Shown: positions 1-8,346 of the stretch, piece after piece
Numbering within the stretch: position 1 is the stretch's first letter
How the letters are laid out: the number at the start of each line of letters is the position of its first letter
From: CAYGTK01 sp964352775
GTDB taxonomy: Bacteria; Bacteroidota; Bacteroidia; Chitinophagales; CAIOSU01
Assembly (NCBI GenBank): GCA_964352775.1
Contig: CAYGTK010000061.1
Span: forward strand, 1 to 18,682
Direction: 5' to 3'
Length of the DNA: 18,682 bases
Translations under genes and position numbers: made by a program
Notes under the pieces: model-generated
The model's input: only the letters and a program-made list of their open reading frames with translations
The model's database searches: none
Told to the model about the DNA's origin: nothing

Positions 1-1
1 A

Positions 2-565
2 TTGAAGGAGCTGGATGATTTGGAGGTGATGATAGATCATTTAGTTACCGATTCTGCTTATGCAGAAGAAAAGGATGTGAGTAAGATTTACTTACTAGGC
101 CACAGTAGGGGGGGAGGTATTTCTATTTTAACTGCTGCCCAAAATGAACGAGTGAAGAAGTTGGTGACCTTAGGTTCTGTTGCTGATTTTGGTTCTTTCT
201 TTTCGTCTGATATTTTGAAGGAATGGAAAGAGAAGGGCGTGATATATATCCCCAACTCGCGAACGAACCAGCAAATGCCCATGAAATACAGCTATGTAGA
301 GGCCTTGGAAAATGGAAGGGACCGCTTGGATGTAAAGGCTGCTGTTAAAAGCCTAAACATACCATCCTTATTCATTCATGGAACGGCTGATAAAACCATC
401 ACCATTGATAAAGCGGAAACGCTTAAAGGTATATCTACTCAAAGTACTTTTTTAGCCATACCAGATGGCGACCATACATTTGGAGGGAGACACCCTTGGG
501 ACAAAGATGAACTGCCAGAAGATTCCGCAATCGCCGTAAAGGCTACTATCGACTTTCTATTGTGA
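2..565 (+). CDS. Alpha/beta hydrolase, 5'-truncated by the window edge
   Basis: This is the C-terminal 187 residues of an alpha/beta-hydrolase fold enzyme; the reading frame is open to the first base, so the real start lies outside the window. A complete catalytic triad is visible in partial numbering: Ser35 in the nucleophile elbow LGHSRGGG, Asp130 in HGTADKTI and His158 in DGDHTFGG. The order and spacing fit dienelactone hydrolase or prolyl-oligopeptidase-like serine hydrolases (esterase or peptidase type). The lost N-terminus would hold the oxyanion-hole loop and any signal peptide, so neither substrate nor location can be read. Its stop overlaps the end of the opposing TPR gene by 9 bases. 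The fold is nearly certain; the specific substrate is unknown. Confidence 0.85.
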   Translation: MKELDDLEVMIDHLVTDSAYAEEKDVSKIYLLGHSRGGGISILTAAQNERVKKLVTLGSVADFGSFFSSDILKEWKEKGVIYIPNSRTNQQMPMKYSYVEALENGRDRLDVKAAVKSLNIPSLFIHGTADKTITIDKAETLKGISTQSTFLAIPDGDHTFGGRHPWDKDELPEDSAIAVKATIDFLL

Positions 566-2416
566 CGCTGGTCGGTAGCGTGGGTTGTTAGGCTCTAGGC
601 TAGCTGCTTTTTCAATGTTTTGTCTAGCCAGTTCGGGCTGTCCCATATTTTGGTACGATATACTTCTGTAAAAATAGAAGCTTGCAGTATTGGGTTTCAG
701 CTCAAGTGCCCTTTCAAAGTAGATAAGTGCTTCTTTATGCTCGCCAAGCGTTCCATGGGCTACACCCAAATTCCCCAAAGCATCTACATATAGTGGATTG
801 TATTGCACGGCATTGGTAAAACACTCTTTTGCCTTTGGTATGTTCTGTAGTTGATAGTATACGCTGCCTAAATTATTCCAACCGATACTGTTACCTGGGT
901 TAAATTGAAGCGCCTTTTCATAAAGTGGAATACTCTCTTTCAATTTATTCTGTCTAAATACAGCTAAGGCGTAGTCACTCCAAGCATCTGAGTAAGTAGG
1001 AAATATATCAATAGCTCGCTTAAAAGAGCGGATACTTTCTTCTAGATATTTATCCTTCTCGGGTACATTTTTAGCTGTCATAGCCCGCTCTTGCATCACT
1101 TCAATTCCATAGGAATAATGAGCTTTAGCAGAGTTTTCAGCTTTTGGTAAGTCCGTTTCATAAAGGGTTAAGTCATCGCTCCAAGCAGGGTTTCTGTTAA
1201 CCGTTCCAAATGTATATACAGCTATTAGTAGTCCCACAATAGGTAGTACTTGGCTCTCTTTTAAGGGAAGCTTAGGAGCTTCATCTTTATCATTCAGTTT
1301 AATGGTGAATAGCCAGCCCATCAATGCTATTAGTATTCCCAAAGAGGGAGTGAACAAGAAACGTTCGCCATAACAAGAACCAATGGTGAATGCTAAATTG
1401 GTGTATAATGAGAAGGTGATCAAAAAAAACAATAAACCAAAGCCCACAATTTGGAAGCGCTGCTTTACGATGGTGTAGATAGCAAAGCTACCTATTGCTA
1501 TATAAGCCACTATAGCTAACCAAGCTGTAATATTACTCGCACTACTAAAAGAGATCTGCTGGTAGGCTTGCTCATAAACTAATGGGTGTGGTACTATTAG
1601 CTTGTATAAATAGGTGCCCATAATAGAAAAGGCGGAAAACACCTTAGTACTGAAATCTGGCGCATGAGCGATAAAATTATCCAACTTCGAAACTAACTGA
1701 TCATCTAAACCACCTACAACTTGCTGACGAATAGCTAGGAAGATAACTAGCGGTAAAGCCAAAACTCCGCCTGTAAATGCGGCAGTTTTAATATCTCTAT
1801 TAAGCAGCCATAGAAGGAAGGGAATAATAGCTACGAATAAAACAGAACTCTCTTTTGTGAAGAACCCAGCAAATGCGACCAATGCCATTACGGCCAGCCA
1901 CTTTTTGTTTTTACTTCTAGCAAATAACAAGGCAAAGTACATGGCCCAAACCCCTGAAAGCAGCGATAGTATTTCATCCATACTTTTTATGTTGGCTACT
2001 ACTTCAGTGTGTATGGGGTGCACGGCGAATACTAATGCTACGGCTGCGGCAAACAACTTATTAGTCGTCCATTTCCACAAAAAATGGAAAATAGAAAGGC
2101 AAAGGCCAGCGAAAAGTAAGATGTTAGCGATATGAAATAGTTTAGGCTCACCAGGCGAAAACTCCCACAAAGTGGCAAATACCGAAAGTGTTAAAGGGCG
2201 ATAAAGGTTATCCTTTGGCCCCCAATACCCGTAGCGATAGTTGGTTTTAAATAGCTCCGATATACTTTCCGTGCCGTGGTTAACTAATGTGTTCTCTGGT
2301 ATCAAAAAGGCATCATCCAATACAAACTCATGGTTTATGGTATTGGCATATACACCAAAGGCAACTAGAGCTATAATTAGATACAGGTACTTTACTGCGA
2401 TACTTTTCATATTCAA
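557..2416 (-). CDS. TMTC-like multi-pass membrane protein with C-terminal TPR repeats
   Basis: The 619-residue protein has an N-terminal half rich in membrane helices (first at about 9-25, then many up to about 410) and a soluble C-terminal half of roughly five tetratricopeptide repeats (about 431-614). The first extracytoplasmic loop carries Asp34-Asp35 in FVLDDA, followed by YRPLT (72-76), HPIHTEVV (133-140) and ERFLFTPS (351-358). These resemble the signatures of TMTC/DUF1736 proteins, a GT-C-fold glycosyltransferase group whose animal members O-mannosylate proteins. By analogy this could be a polyprenol-sugar-dependent glycosyltransferase with TPRs for partner binding; that activity is inferred. 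A second Met at codon 3 (2410) is an alternative start. It faces the alpha/beta hydrolase and overlaps its stop. No partner gene lies nearby. Confidence 0.85.
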   Translation of the reverse strand: MNMKSIAVKYLYLIIALVAFGVYANTINHEFVLDDAFLIPENTLVNHGTESISELFKTNYRYGYWGPKDNLYRPLTLSVFATLWEFSPGEPKLFHIANILLFAGLCLSIFHFLWKWTTNKLFAAAVALVFAVHPIHTEVVANIKSMDEILSLLSGVWAMYFALLFARSKNKKWLAVMALVAFAGFFTKESSVLFVAIIPFLLWLLNRDIKTAAFTGGVLALPLVIFLAIRQQVVGGLDDQLVSKLDNFIAHAPDFSTKVFSAFSIMGTYLYKLIVPHPLVYEQAYQQISFSSASNITAWLAIVAYIAIGSFAIYTIVKQRFQIVGFGLLFFLITFSLYTNLAFTIGSCYGERFLFTPSLGILIALMGWLFTIKLNDKDEAPKLPLKESQVLPIVGLLIAVYTFGTVNRNPAWSDDLTLYETDLPKAENSAKAHYSYGIEVMQERAMTAKNVPEKDKYLEESIRSFKRAIDIFPTYSDAWSDYALAVFRQNKLKESIPLYEKALQFNPGNSIGWNNLGSVYYQLQNIPKAKECFTNAVQYNPLYVDALGNLGVAHGTLGEHKEALIYFERALELKPNTASFYFYRSISYQNMGQPELARQNIEKAASLEPNNPRYRPASQ

Positions 2417-2534
2417 CTATCCGACTAAATGAATTTAGGAAGATAGCTAATTTACCTATCTCAAATGCAAGGGGGAACAAACTCAAATAAGTGGAAAATG
2501 ATAATTTAGAGGCCTACAAGCTAGTAGCTGGCAA

Positions 2535-2816
2535 TCATTCAATAGCGGCTTGAATACCGCGGTCGAGAAGTGCGTTCTTCATAGGCTCTAAGCGCCTTGC
2601 TTCACCTTCGCGGACAGAGGCTTTTCCTTTATAGTGTACTATCATTGAGCATTGCTCAGCTTGCTCCGGTGTGTGCTGGCAAACCTGTATTAACGACTGT
2701 ATTACATGGTCGAAAGTATTCACCTCATCGTTAAACACCATTAGCTTGTTATCATCCAATAATGCCTCGGCGACATCAACAAGTTCTTCCGTTAAAAATT
2801 GCTCTTGACTAGACAT
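2535..2816 (-). CDS. clpS: ATP-dependent Clp protease adaptor ClpS
   Basis: ClpS binds N-degron substrates (bulky N-terminal residues) and delivers them to a Clp AAA+ unfoldase in the cytoplasm. The 93-residue length is typical. The core begins with LMVFNDEVNTFDHVI (about 25-39), containing the Asn-Asp pair that in known ClpS proteins contacts the substrate N-terminus. It continues with a helix containing CQHTPEQAEQC and the VHYKGKASVREG segment (about 61-73) that matches the conserved G-A-V-like strand and turn of the family, ending in an amphipathic helix. The acidic N-terminal stretch before residue 25 corresponds to the flexible extension. It diverges from the pterin dehydratase-ligA pair and has its own candidate promoter. 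Its Clp partner is not in this window. Confidence 0.93.
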   Translation of the reverse strand: MSSQEQFLTEELVDVAEALLDDNKLMVFNDEVNTFDHVIQSLIQVCQHTPEQAEQCSMIVHYKGKASVREGEARRLEPMKNALLDRGIQAAIE

Positions 2817-2837
2817 ATACTATAATTTAGGCTGTAT

Positions 2838-2868
2838 CTAAGGTACTACCAAAAACTAAAACTTCAAA
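2838..2868 (-). promoter_or_regulatory. Candidate Bacteroidota-type promoter of clpS
   Basis: Read on the minus strand, TTTG (2868-2865) is followed after 19 bases by TACCTTAG (2845-2838). This fits the Bacteroidota housekeeping pattern of TTTG near -33 and TAnnTTTG near -7, with one mismatch in the -7 element. It would give a short leader ahead of the clpS start at 2816. The call rests on pattern and placement only. Confidence 0.5.
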
Positions 2869-2920
2869 GTGGAATAAGCCTGATGGTATTTCACTGGGGT
2901 TCGGTATTTTAGCTTCAAAT

Positions 2921-3163
2921 ATGAAGAGTATGTGGACCGAAGAAAAAGATGAGTTAGTTAAAACGTTCGAATTCATGGACTTCTCTGAGGCTTTTGGCTT
3001 TATGACAAGTGTGGCGATACTGGCAGAAAAGCAGAACCACCACCCTTGGTGGAGTAATGTTTGGAATAAGGTTGAAATAAGATTACGAACCCACGATGCT
3101 GGTAATACTGTTACCGAAAAAGACCGTAAACTAGCCCAAGCCATAGATAATTTGCTAGCATGA
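2921..3163 (+). CDS. 4a-hydroxytetrahydrobiopterin dehydratase (pterin-4a-carbinolamine dehydratase)
   Basis: The enzyme dehydrates the 4a-carbinolamine left after aromatic amino acid hydroxylation, regenerating quinonoid dihydropterin; it is also reported as a stabiliser or coactivator in some systems. The 80-residue length is normal for the family. The signature is complete: Glu36, His40-His41-Pro42, Trp48, His58 and Asp68, in the order expected (EKQNHHPWW, then RTHDAG, then TEKD). ATG at 2921 is used; an in-frame ATG at 2930 would remove three residues and is almost as likely. Its stop overlaps the ligA start by ATGA (3160-3163), so the two are probably co-transcribed and translationally coupled. 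No phenylalanine hydroxylase gene is in the window, so its pterin partner is unknown. Confidence 0.92.
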   Translation: MKSMWTEEKDELVKTFEFMDFSEAFGFMTSVAILAEKQNHHPWWSNVWNKVEIRLRTHDAGNTVTEKDRKLAQAIDNLLA

Positions 3164-5268
3164 AATACACGGAAAAAGAAGAAAAGGAACTACAGCAACT
3201 AAGTCGTCAATTGTGGGACACTGTCAGTCAAGAGCTAAACCAAAATGTAGGGTCTAGGATAGAATACTTAAAAAAGGTGATCAACTATCATGATTGGCGG
3301 TATTACGTTCAGAATGATAATGTGGTGGCAGACATGGAATATGATACGCTGTTTAAGCAACTGCGAAACTTAGAAGAAGAGCATCCCGATTTAGCAACCT
3401 CAGACTCGCCAACACAACGTGTAGCAAGGGGATTAACCGAAGGTTTTGAGTCGGTTAGGCATTCAGTGCCAATGTTGTCTTTAGATAACTCATACAACGC
3501 TGAGGACCTGTTGGACTTTGATAGAAAGGTTAGGGAGTTAACAGGTCAAGAGGATATTACCTATGCGGTGGAACCTAAATTTGACGGTTCGAGCATAGCA
3601 TTACTTTACGAGGATGACCAATTGGTACGCGCAGCTACACGAGGCGATGGTACTATGGGAGAGGAGATAACCAATAACGCTAAGGTTATTCGCTCTATTC
3701 CATTATCGGCACCATTCTCTGAGCATGGTATTCGTCGTATTGAGCTTCGTGGTGAAGTAGTAATAGCAAATGATTTTTTCGATAAAATGAATGAGGAACG
3801 GGAAGCAAACGGCTTATCAGTTTTTCAGAACACAAGAAATACTGCATCTGGCGGTCTTCGAATGAAAGACCCTCAAGAAGTATCTAAAAGAGGATTAGAA
3901 GCTTTTATTTACCAAGTTGGTTATGCTGTAGATGCGGAGGAGAATTCCGTTTTAGGTAATAAGTTGACCCACCACGATCAAAATATTGAGTGGCTGCATT
4001 CTTTAGGATTTAAAACGCCAACTATTGAGAAGACTTTGGGCGATATAAATGCAGTTATCGCTTTCTGCAAAACTTGGGAAGAAAAGAGAGAAAGCTATGC
4101 CTACGAGATAGATGGTATGGTTGTAAAAGTGGATGACCTTAAAATGCAAGATCAAGTGGGAGCTACGGGTCATCATCCAAGATGGGCCATAGCTTTTAAG
4201 TTTAAGGCTAAACAAGCTACTTCAATTTTAGAGAATGTAGAATATCAAGTTGGTAGAACGGGTGCGGTAACACCAGTCGCTAAGATCAGACCTGTTCGAT
4301 TGGCGGGAGTTACCATTTCTAGTATATCGCTCCATAACGCCGACTTTATTGCAGAGAAGGATATACAGCTGAACGATACCGTTTTAATTGAGCGTGCTGG
4401 TGATGTGATACCTTATGTAGTTGGTCCGGTAGTGAGTGCGCGTAGAGGAGAGGAAACACCAATTGATTACCCCACAGAGTGCCCATCGTGTTCTACTCCA
4501 CTAGTTAGACCAGAAGAAGAGGCTATTTGGCGTTGTGTGAATGCGGAATGCCCAGCTCAAGCAGAAGAGCGACTCATCCACTTTGTATCGAAAGGGGCAA
4601 TGGATATTGAAGGCCTCGGAAAGGACATTGTTAAACGATTTGTGGCCGAAGGCTTTATCGCCAATATTCACGACATCTACGAGTTGAATTACGATGAAGT
4701 ACTGGCTCTTGATGGTTGGAAACAACGTAGCGTAGATAACTTGAGGAATGGCGTAGAAGCTTCGAAAAGTAAACCCTTGTGGAAGTTTATTGTAGCACTT
4801 GGAATTCGCCATGTAGGTGGGCAAACTGCGAAAATGCTAGCTAAGAAGGTTGCTAATATTCTTGATCTTCAAGAATGGACGGTAGAGCAATTGGTAGAGC
4901 TAGATGATGTTGGACCTAAAGTAGCGGAAAGCATTCACGATTTCTTCCAGAACGAACAGAACATCAAACTGATAGAACGCTTAGCCGAAAATGGTGTGAG
5001 TATTATACGCACTGAAGCTGAAGAACCAAAGAGTGATATACTAGCTGATAAAACCTTTCTATTTACAGGTACGCTAGAGCAGTTTTCTCGCGATAAGGCT
5101 AAGCAACTAGTAGAAGAAAACGGCGGTAAAACAGTTAGCAGTGTAAGCAAAAAGCTGAACTACCTAGTTGTAGGTGCATCACCTGGTAGCAAATTGGCTA
5201 AAGCCGAAAAGCTAGGCACGATAACCGTAATGACGGAAACCGAATTCCTAGAAATGATAGCCGACTAA
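3160..5268 (+). CDS. ligA: NAD-dependent DNA ligase LigA
   Basis: LigA seals nicks in replication and repair using NAD+. All domains are present in 702 residues: Ia at about 30-100 with YYVQNDNVVADMEYD (NMN binding), an adenylation domain with catalytic Lys140 in the KFDG motif, RATRGDGT and EIDGMVVKV, then an OB fold beginning around 345. The zinc finger has four cysteines (C441, C444, C459, C464). Helix-hairpin-helix repeats follow (about 475-600), then a BRCT domain (626-702) with FLFTGTLE and KLNYLVVGASPGSKLAKAEKLG. Compared with E. coli LigA, the N-terminus has roughly 25 extra residues, rich in Lys/Glu/Gln; the start is fixed by the ATGA overlap with the upstream gene. It ends three bases from the convergent M42 peptidase gene. 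Confidence 0.97.
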   Translation: MKYTEKEEKELQQLSRQLWDTVSQELNQNVGSRIEYLKKVINYHDWRYYVQNDNVVADMEYDTLFKQLRNLEEEHPDLATSDSPTQRVARGLTEGFESVRHSVPMLSLDNSYNAEDLLDFDRKVRELTGQEDITYAVEPKFDGSSIALLYEDDQLVRAATRGDGTMGEEITNNAKVIRSIPLSAPFSEHGIRRIELRGEVVIANDFFDKMNEEREANGLSVFQNTRNTASGGLRMKDPQEVSKRGLEAFIYQVGYAVDAEENSVLGNKLTHHDQNIEWLHSLGFKTPTIEKTLGDINAVIAFCKTWEEKRESYAYEIDGMVVKVDDLKMQDQVGATGHHPRWAIAFKFKAKQATSILENVEYQVGRTGAVTPVAKIRPVRLAGVTISSISLHNADFIAEKDIQLNDTVLIERAGDVIPYVVGPVVSARRGEETPIDYPTECPSCSTPLVRPEEEAIWRCVNAECPAQAEERLIHFVSKGAMDIEGLGKDIVKRFVAEGFIANIHDIYELNYDEVLALDGWKQRSVDNLRNGVEASKSKPLWKFIVALGIRHVGGQTAKMLAKKVANILDLQEWTVEQLVELDDVGPKVAESIHDFFQNEQNIKLIERLAENGVSIIRTEAEEPKSDILADKTFLFTGTLEQFSRDKAKQLVEENGGKTVSSVSKKLNYLVVGASPGSKLAKAEKLGTITVMTETEFLEMIAD

Positions 5269-5271
5269 AGC

Positions 5272-6318
5272 TTACTTAAAGCTCCAGTCGTATTTACTTA
5301 GGTCTTGCAAACAGTGCTTTAAAAGGTCAATACCTCCTTGAATATCTGATTTGCTTGACATTTCTATAACTTGGTGAATGTGGCGAGTAGGTATAGAAAC
5401 CGCTCCACAAATAGCACCGTTTTTAGCCATGCGCTGTATGCCAGCAGTATCGGTACCACCACCTGTTAATAGTTCTGTTTGCCATTTGATGTCGTGGTTG
5501 GTTGCAGTCTCTTTCATGTATTTTACCATGCGATAATCAGCAATAGCTGATGTGTCCATTAGCTTGATGGCTACTCCACCGCCCATTTTGGTAACCATTT
5601 CCTCTGGCTTAGCACCTGGAAGGTCAAAAGCAATAGTAGTGTCTAGCCCAAAACCAAAGTCTGGATTAATAGCATGACTGGCTACTAAAGCCCCACGTAA
5701 CCCTACTTCTTCTTGCACGGTGAATACTGCATAGGTGTCGTAAGGCACATCTTTTAAAACTTTCAACGTTTCGATAAGAATGAATACAGAAACTCGGTTA
5801 TCAATGGATTTACAATTCACGTTGTTACCCATTTCTATCAACTCACGGTCGCGGGTAACGGTATCACCTACCGTTATATATTTTTCTATTTCTTCTTTAG
5901 GCAAACCCATGTCAATGAAAAAGTCATCGATCTTAGGTGGCTTTGTGCGTTCCTCTGGACTCATTACGTGAATAGGCTTTGAACCCATTACACCTATCAG
6001 GTCTTTTTTACCGTGAACTACTACACGCTGAGCGGTTAATGTTTTGGGGTCAAATCCGCCCAAAGGGAAAAAACGAAGAAAACCTTCATCGTCAATATGC
6101 TTAACCATAAAACCAATCTCATCCATGTGAGCGGCTATCATTACGCGTTTATCTTCCTTCCCTTTTTTGATGGCAATAACGTTACCCATATTATCCACCT
6201 TCACTTCGTCCACCAAGCTGGTTACTTCACGAAGTACTATTTCGCGAACGCGTTGCTCATGTCCAGGCGCACCTGCTACTTCACATATTTCCTTTAGTAA
6301 TTCTACGTTTATTGCCAT
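5272..6318 (-). CDS. M42 family metallopeptidase (glutamyl aminopeptidase type)
   Basis: M42 enzymes are cytoplasmic dinuclear-metal aminopeptidases that form large tetrahedral assemblies and trim peptides released by other proteases. The 348-residue length is typical. Metal and catalytic residues are all visible: His64 and Asp66 in AAHMDEIGF, bridging Asp173 in CKSIDNR, Glu203-Glu204 in VQEEVGLRGA (general base and ligand), Asp226 in GLDTT and His315 in PTRHIHQ. The insert between residues 70 and 160 matches the dimerisation/PDZ-like domain of the family. There is no signal peptide, so it is cytoplasmic. The family was long annotated as endoglucanase or cellulase M; nothing here supports that activity. 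It follows pyk on the same strand after 97 bases, so co-transcription is possible. Confidence 0.93.
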   Translation of the reverse strand: MAINVELLKEICEVAGAPGHEQRVREIVLREVTSLVDEVKVDNMGNVIAIKKGKEDKRVMIAAHMDEIGFMVKHIDDEGFLRFFPLGGFDPKTLTAQRVVVHGKKDLIGVMGSKPIHVMSPEERTKPPKIDDFFIDMGLPKEEIEKYITVGDTVTRDRELIEMGNNVNCKSIDNRVSVFILIETLKVLKDVPYDTYAVFTVQEEVGLRGALVASHAINPDFGFGLDTTIAFDLPGAKPEEMVTKMGGGVAIKLMDTSAIADYRMVKYMKETATNHDIKWQTELLTGGGTDTAGIQRMAKNGAICGAVSIPTRHIHQVIEMSSKSDIQGGIDLLKHCLQDLSKYDWSFK

Positions 6319-6377
6319 TGTAAGCGATTTATATAAGGGTTGTTATTTTCCGCTAAGTAAATGATTTTACCCAACAT

Positions 6378-6416
6378 AGACCTGCCCCCTTGTCGAATAT
6401 CCGACGAAGCTGGTCT
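6378..6416. repeat. Nested inverted repeat after pyk
   Basis: AGACC (6378-6382) and GGTCT (6412-6416) are complementary and enclose a second stem, GTCG (6392-6395) with CGAC (6402-6405) around a six-base loop. The outer arm touches the pyk stop codon. There is no T-run on either side, so it is not a standard intrinsic terminator; it might slow polymerase or protect the 3' end of the pyk mRNA. The arms are short, so chance is possible. Confidence 0.4.
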
Positions 6417-7846
6417 TATTTTACTATTGTAACCTTTACCATATTGGTGCGCGATTGCTCGTGTAATGGCATTGTTCCCGTGTTTATTACTACGTCATCG
6501 GTCTGTACTACCTGTTCCCTTTTCAGTATGTTTATCACCTCTTCAATGGTGTCATCGGTACTAACGAACCTGTCATAGAAAAATGTATCTACCCCCCAAG
6601 AAAGGCTGAGTATGTTAAGTAGGCGTTTATTATCCGTAAAGATAATCACCTTGGCTTTTGGGCGATAACTAGATACCATGAAGGCGGTATATCCTGAACG
6701 GGTCATCCCTATTATGGCCTTTGCACTTACCGTTTCAGCCAATCGCGAAGCATTGTAGCACATAGCGTCGGATAGAAAGGTTTTTGATTCTACCCTTGGT
6801 TTTAGGTCTTTATTATAGATACTATCTTCCTCTTCTACAGCATGCATGATGGTGGATAGGGTCTCTATCACCTTTAATGGGTGAACGCCTACAGCAGTCT
6901 CACCACTTAGCATTAATGCATCTGCACCGTCCATCATGTCATTGGCTACGTCATTTATTTCAGCGCGAGTGGGCCGTGCGCTGGTGATCATGCTATCTAA
7001 TATCTGGGTGGCAACAATTACAGGCTTAGAAGCCTTTACACATCTCTTCACAATATCCTTTTGAATTAAAGGCATGCGTTCCATAGGTACTTCTACCCCA
7101 AGGTCTCCACGGGCGATCATGATGCCGTCGGAGGCTTCTATTATCTCATCTATAACTTTTACCGCCTCTGGTTTCTCGATCTTAGCGATAACCTTCACCT
7201 CATTCTTAGCATTTATCAATCGCTTCAACTCATATATCTCTGCTGCTGACCGAACAAATGAAAGAGCCACCCAACTGGGGTCGTTCTTTAAGGCAAATTC
7301 TAAGTCTCGCAGATCTTTTTCGGTTAGCGATGGAACGGAAAGAGAGGTGTCAGGAAGGTTCACCCCTTTCTTAGAGCTCAGTTCACCACCATTTATAACT
7401 TTTGCCTTTAGTGAGTTTGTAATAGGCGAGGTTTCGGTAACTATCAACTCAAGTTTACCGTCGTCAATTAGAATGCTGTCACCTACAGCAGCGTCAGTTG
7501 CTAATTCTGCGTAGCTGATAAAAAGCTTATCGGCAGTAGTATTGCTTTCTATGGTGGTTATATCAACCACCTTCCCTTTCTCTAATATTACCTTACCATC
7601 TTCTACCATACCGATCCTGATCTTCGGTCCTTGTAGGTCAACCAATATGCCTATGTTAAGGTTGTTTTCTTCATTTATTTGATGAATGCGATCGAAAACT
7701 TCTTGGTGGTCGGCATGGGTGCCATGGGAAAAATTTAGCCGAAACACATTTACACCTGCACGTATTAGGTCAAGCATCATTTGCTTATCTCTAGAGGAAG
7801 GACCAATAGTAGCGATGGTTTTTGTGCGGTTAATGGTTCTTATCAT
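6416..7846 (-). CDS. pyk: Pyruvate kinase
   Basis: Pyruvate kinase converts phosphoenolpyruvate and ADP to pyruvate and ATP, the last step of glycolysis. At 476 residues it has the classic architecture: a TIM-barrel A domain opening with Arg36 and Asn38 in VFRLNFSHG, a B domain (about 73-170), the signature VIAKIEKPEA with Lys222 and the Mg ligand Glu224, ARGDLGVEVP with Asp248, the VATQILDSM segment and MLSGETAVG. The C domain runs from about 350 to the end and contains MTRSGYTAF; it shows no extra C-terminal PEP-utiliser domain of the kind seen in some Firmicutes enzymes. The start overlaps the stop of the IPExxxVDY gene by ATGA, so translation is probably coupled to it. Confidence 0.97.
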   Translation of the reverse strand: MIRTINRTKTIATIGPSSRDKQMMLDLIRAGVNVFRLNFSHGTHADHQEVFDRIHQINEENNLNIGILVDLQGPKIRIGMVEDGKVILEKGKVVDITTIESNTTADKLFISYAELATDAAVGDSILIDDGKLELIVTETSPITNSLKAKVINGGELSSKKGVNLPDTSLSVPSLTEKDLRDLEFALKNDPSWVALSFVRSAAEIYELKRLINAKNEVKVIAKIEKPEAVKVIDEIIEASDGIMIARGDLGVEVPMERMPLIQKDIVKRCVKASKPVIVATQILDSMITSARPTRAEINDVANDMMDGADALMLSGETAVGVHPLKVIETLSTIMHAVEEEDSIYNKDLKPRVESKTFLSDAMCYNASRLAETVSAKAIIGMTRSGYTAFMVSSYRPKAKVIIFTDNKRLLNILSLSWGVDTFFYDRFVSTDDTIEEVINILKREQVVQTDDVVINTGTMPLHEQSRTNMVKVTIVK

Positions 7847-8265
7847 TCTAGTATCAGGTTATGTTTTGAACGTAGTTCGTTAGGGTCGGTTTGAAAAACA
7901 GCTTCCACTGCAGGTATGTTGCGTAAGATAGATAGCATTTCCTTTTTTTCGATGCCACTTGAAAAGTCTTCTATCAAGAATAGATGATCTACCTGTTTTA
8001 GCTCAGGTATCAAGTATTCGCCAGTTTCTTTGTTGGCTATTAAATCATACTTTGCCCTATTTAACTCGTCAATGTGTTGATAGGTATTGAAGTAGGCCAG
8101 CTTCCTTTTTTTTGGATAATGCATTTCCAATTCCTCTTCGCGCCTTAAATCTATATCTAGGGCGCGGTTCATCATCCAGCACAGGCGGTAATCGCGTACA
8201 GATGAAATGATGCAGAACAGATCGAACTCCAACTCAATATCGAATGTCAATACTGTTTTGCTCAA
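7843..8265 (-). CDS. IPExxxVDY family protein (unknown function)
   Basis: This 140-residue protein carries the motif that names the family as IPELKQVDH (Ile86-Pro87-Glu88, Val92-Asp93-His94); the final Tyr is His here. Other conserved-looking parts are FDIELEFDLFCIISSVRDYRL near the N-terminus (family members begin in this region) and LFLIED just after the motif. There is no signal peptide or membrane helix, so it is probably cytoplasmic. The function is unknown; members are confined to Bacteroidota and often lie beside pyk, as here. The start is TTG at 8265: the next in-frame codons upstream reach a stop at 8278-8280 without an ATG, and a later ATG would delete the conserved N-terminus. An inefficient start in front of coupled pyk may limit expression. 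Confidence 0.85.
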   Translation of the reverse strand: MSKTVLTFDIELEFDLFCIISSVRDYRLCWMMNRALDIDLRREEELEMHYPKKRKLAYFNTYQHIDELNRAKYDLIANKETGEYLIPELKQVDHLFLIEDFSSGIEKKEMLSILRNIPAVEAVFQTDPNELRSKHNLILE

Positions 8266-8282
8266 AGGGGTATGATTTTAAC

Positions 8283-8313
8283 ACAAGGTACGATACCACA
8301 CCCCTATGCCCAA
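8283..8313 (-). promoter_or_regulatory. Candidate promoter of the IPExxxVDY-pyk unit
   Basis: On the minus strand, TTG (8313-8311) and TACCTTGT (8290-8283) are 20 bases apart, an imperfect match to the TTG / TAnnTTTG pattern. It lies just upstream of the TTG start at 8265. It is weaker than the opposing acpP promoter. Confidence 0.35.
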
Positions 8314-8346
8314 CTTTGTGCGCTTCTAAAAATTGACAAACTACTG

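Noticed and set aside
2442..2460. Inverted repeat GATAG/CTATC upstream of the TPR gene, considered as an operator
   Set aside because: The arms are only five bases with a nine-base loop in AT-rich DNA, and no regulator or promoter fits around it. The rest of the 2417-2534 gap shows nothing clear.
2827..3144. A 105-codon minus-strand open frame covering the pterin dehydratase gene
   Set aside because: The plus-strand frame has the full dehydratase signature; the minus frame has no recognisable features and fills the divergent clpS promoter region.
7074..7514. A 146-codon open frame on the plus strand inside pyk
   Set aside because: It is antisense to a strongly conserved pyruvate kinase, its translation is Ser/Phe/Thr-rich without domain features, and nothing resembles a promoter in front of it.
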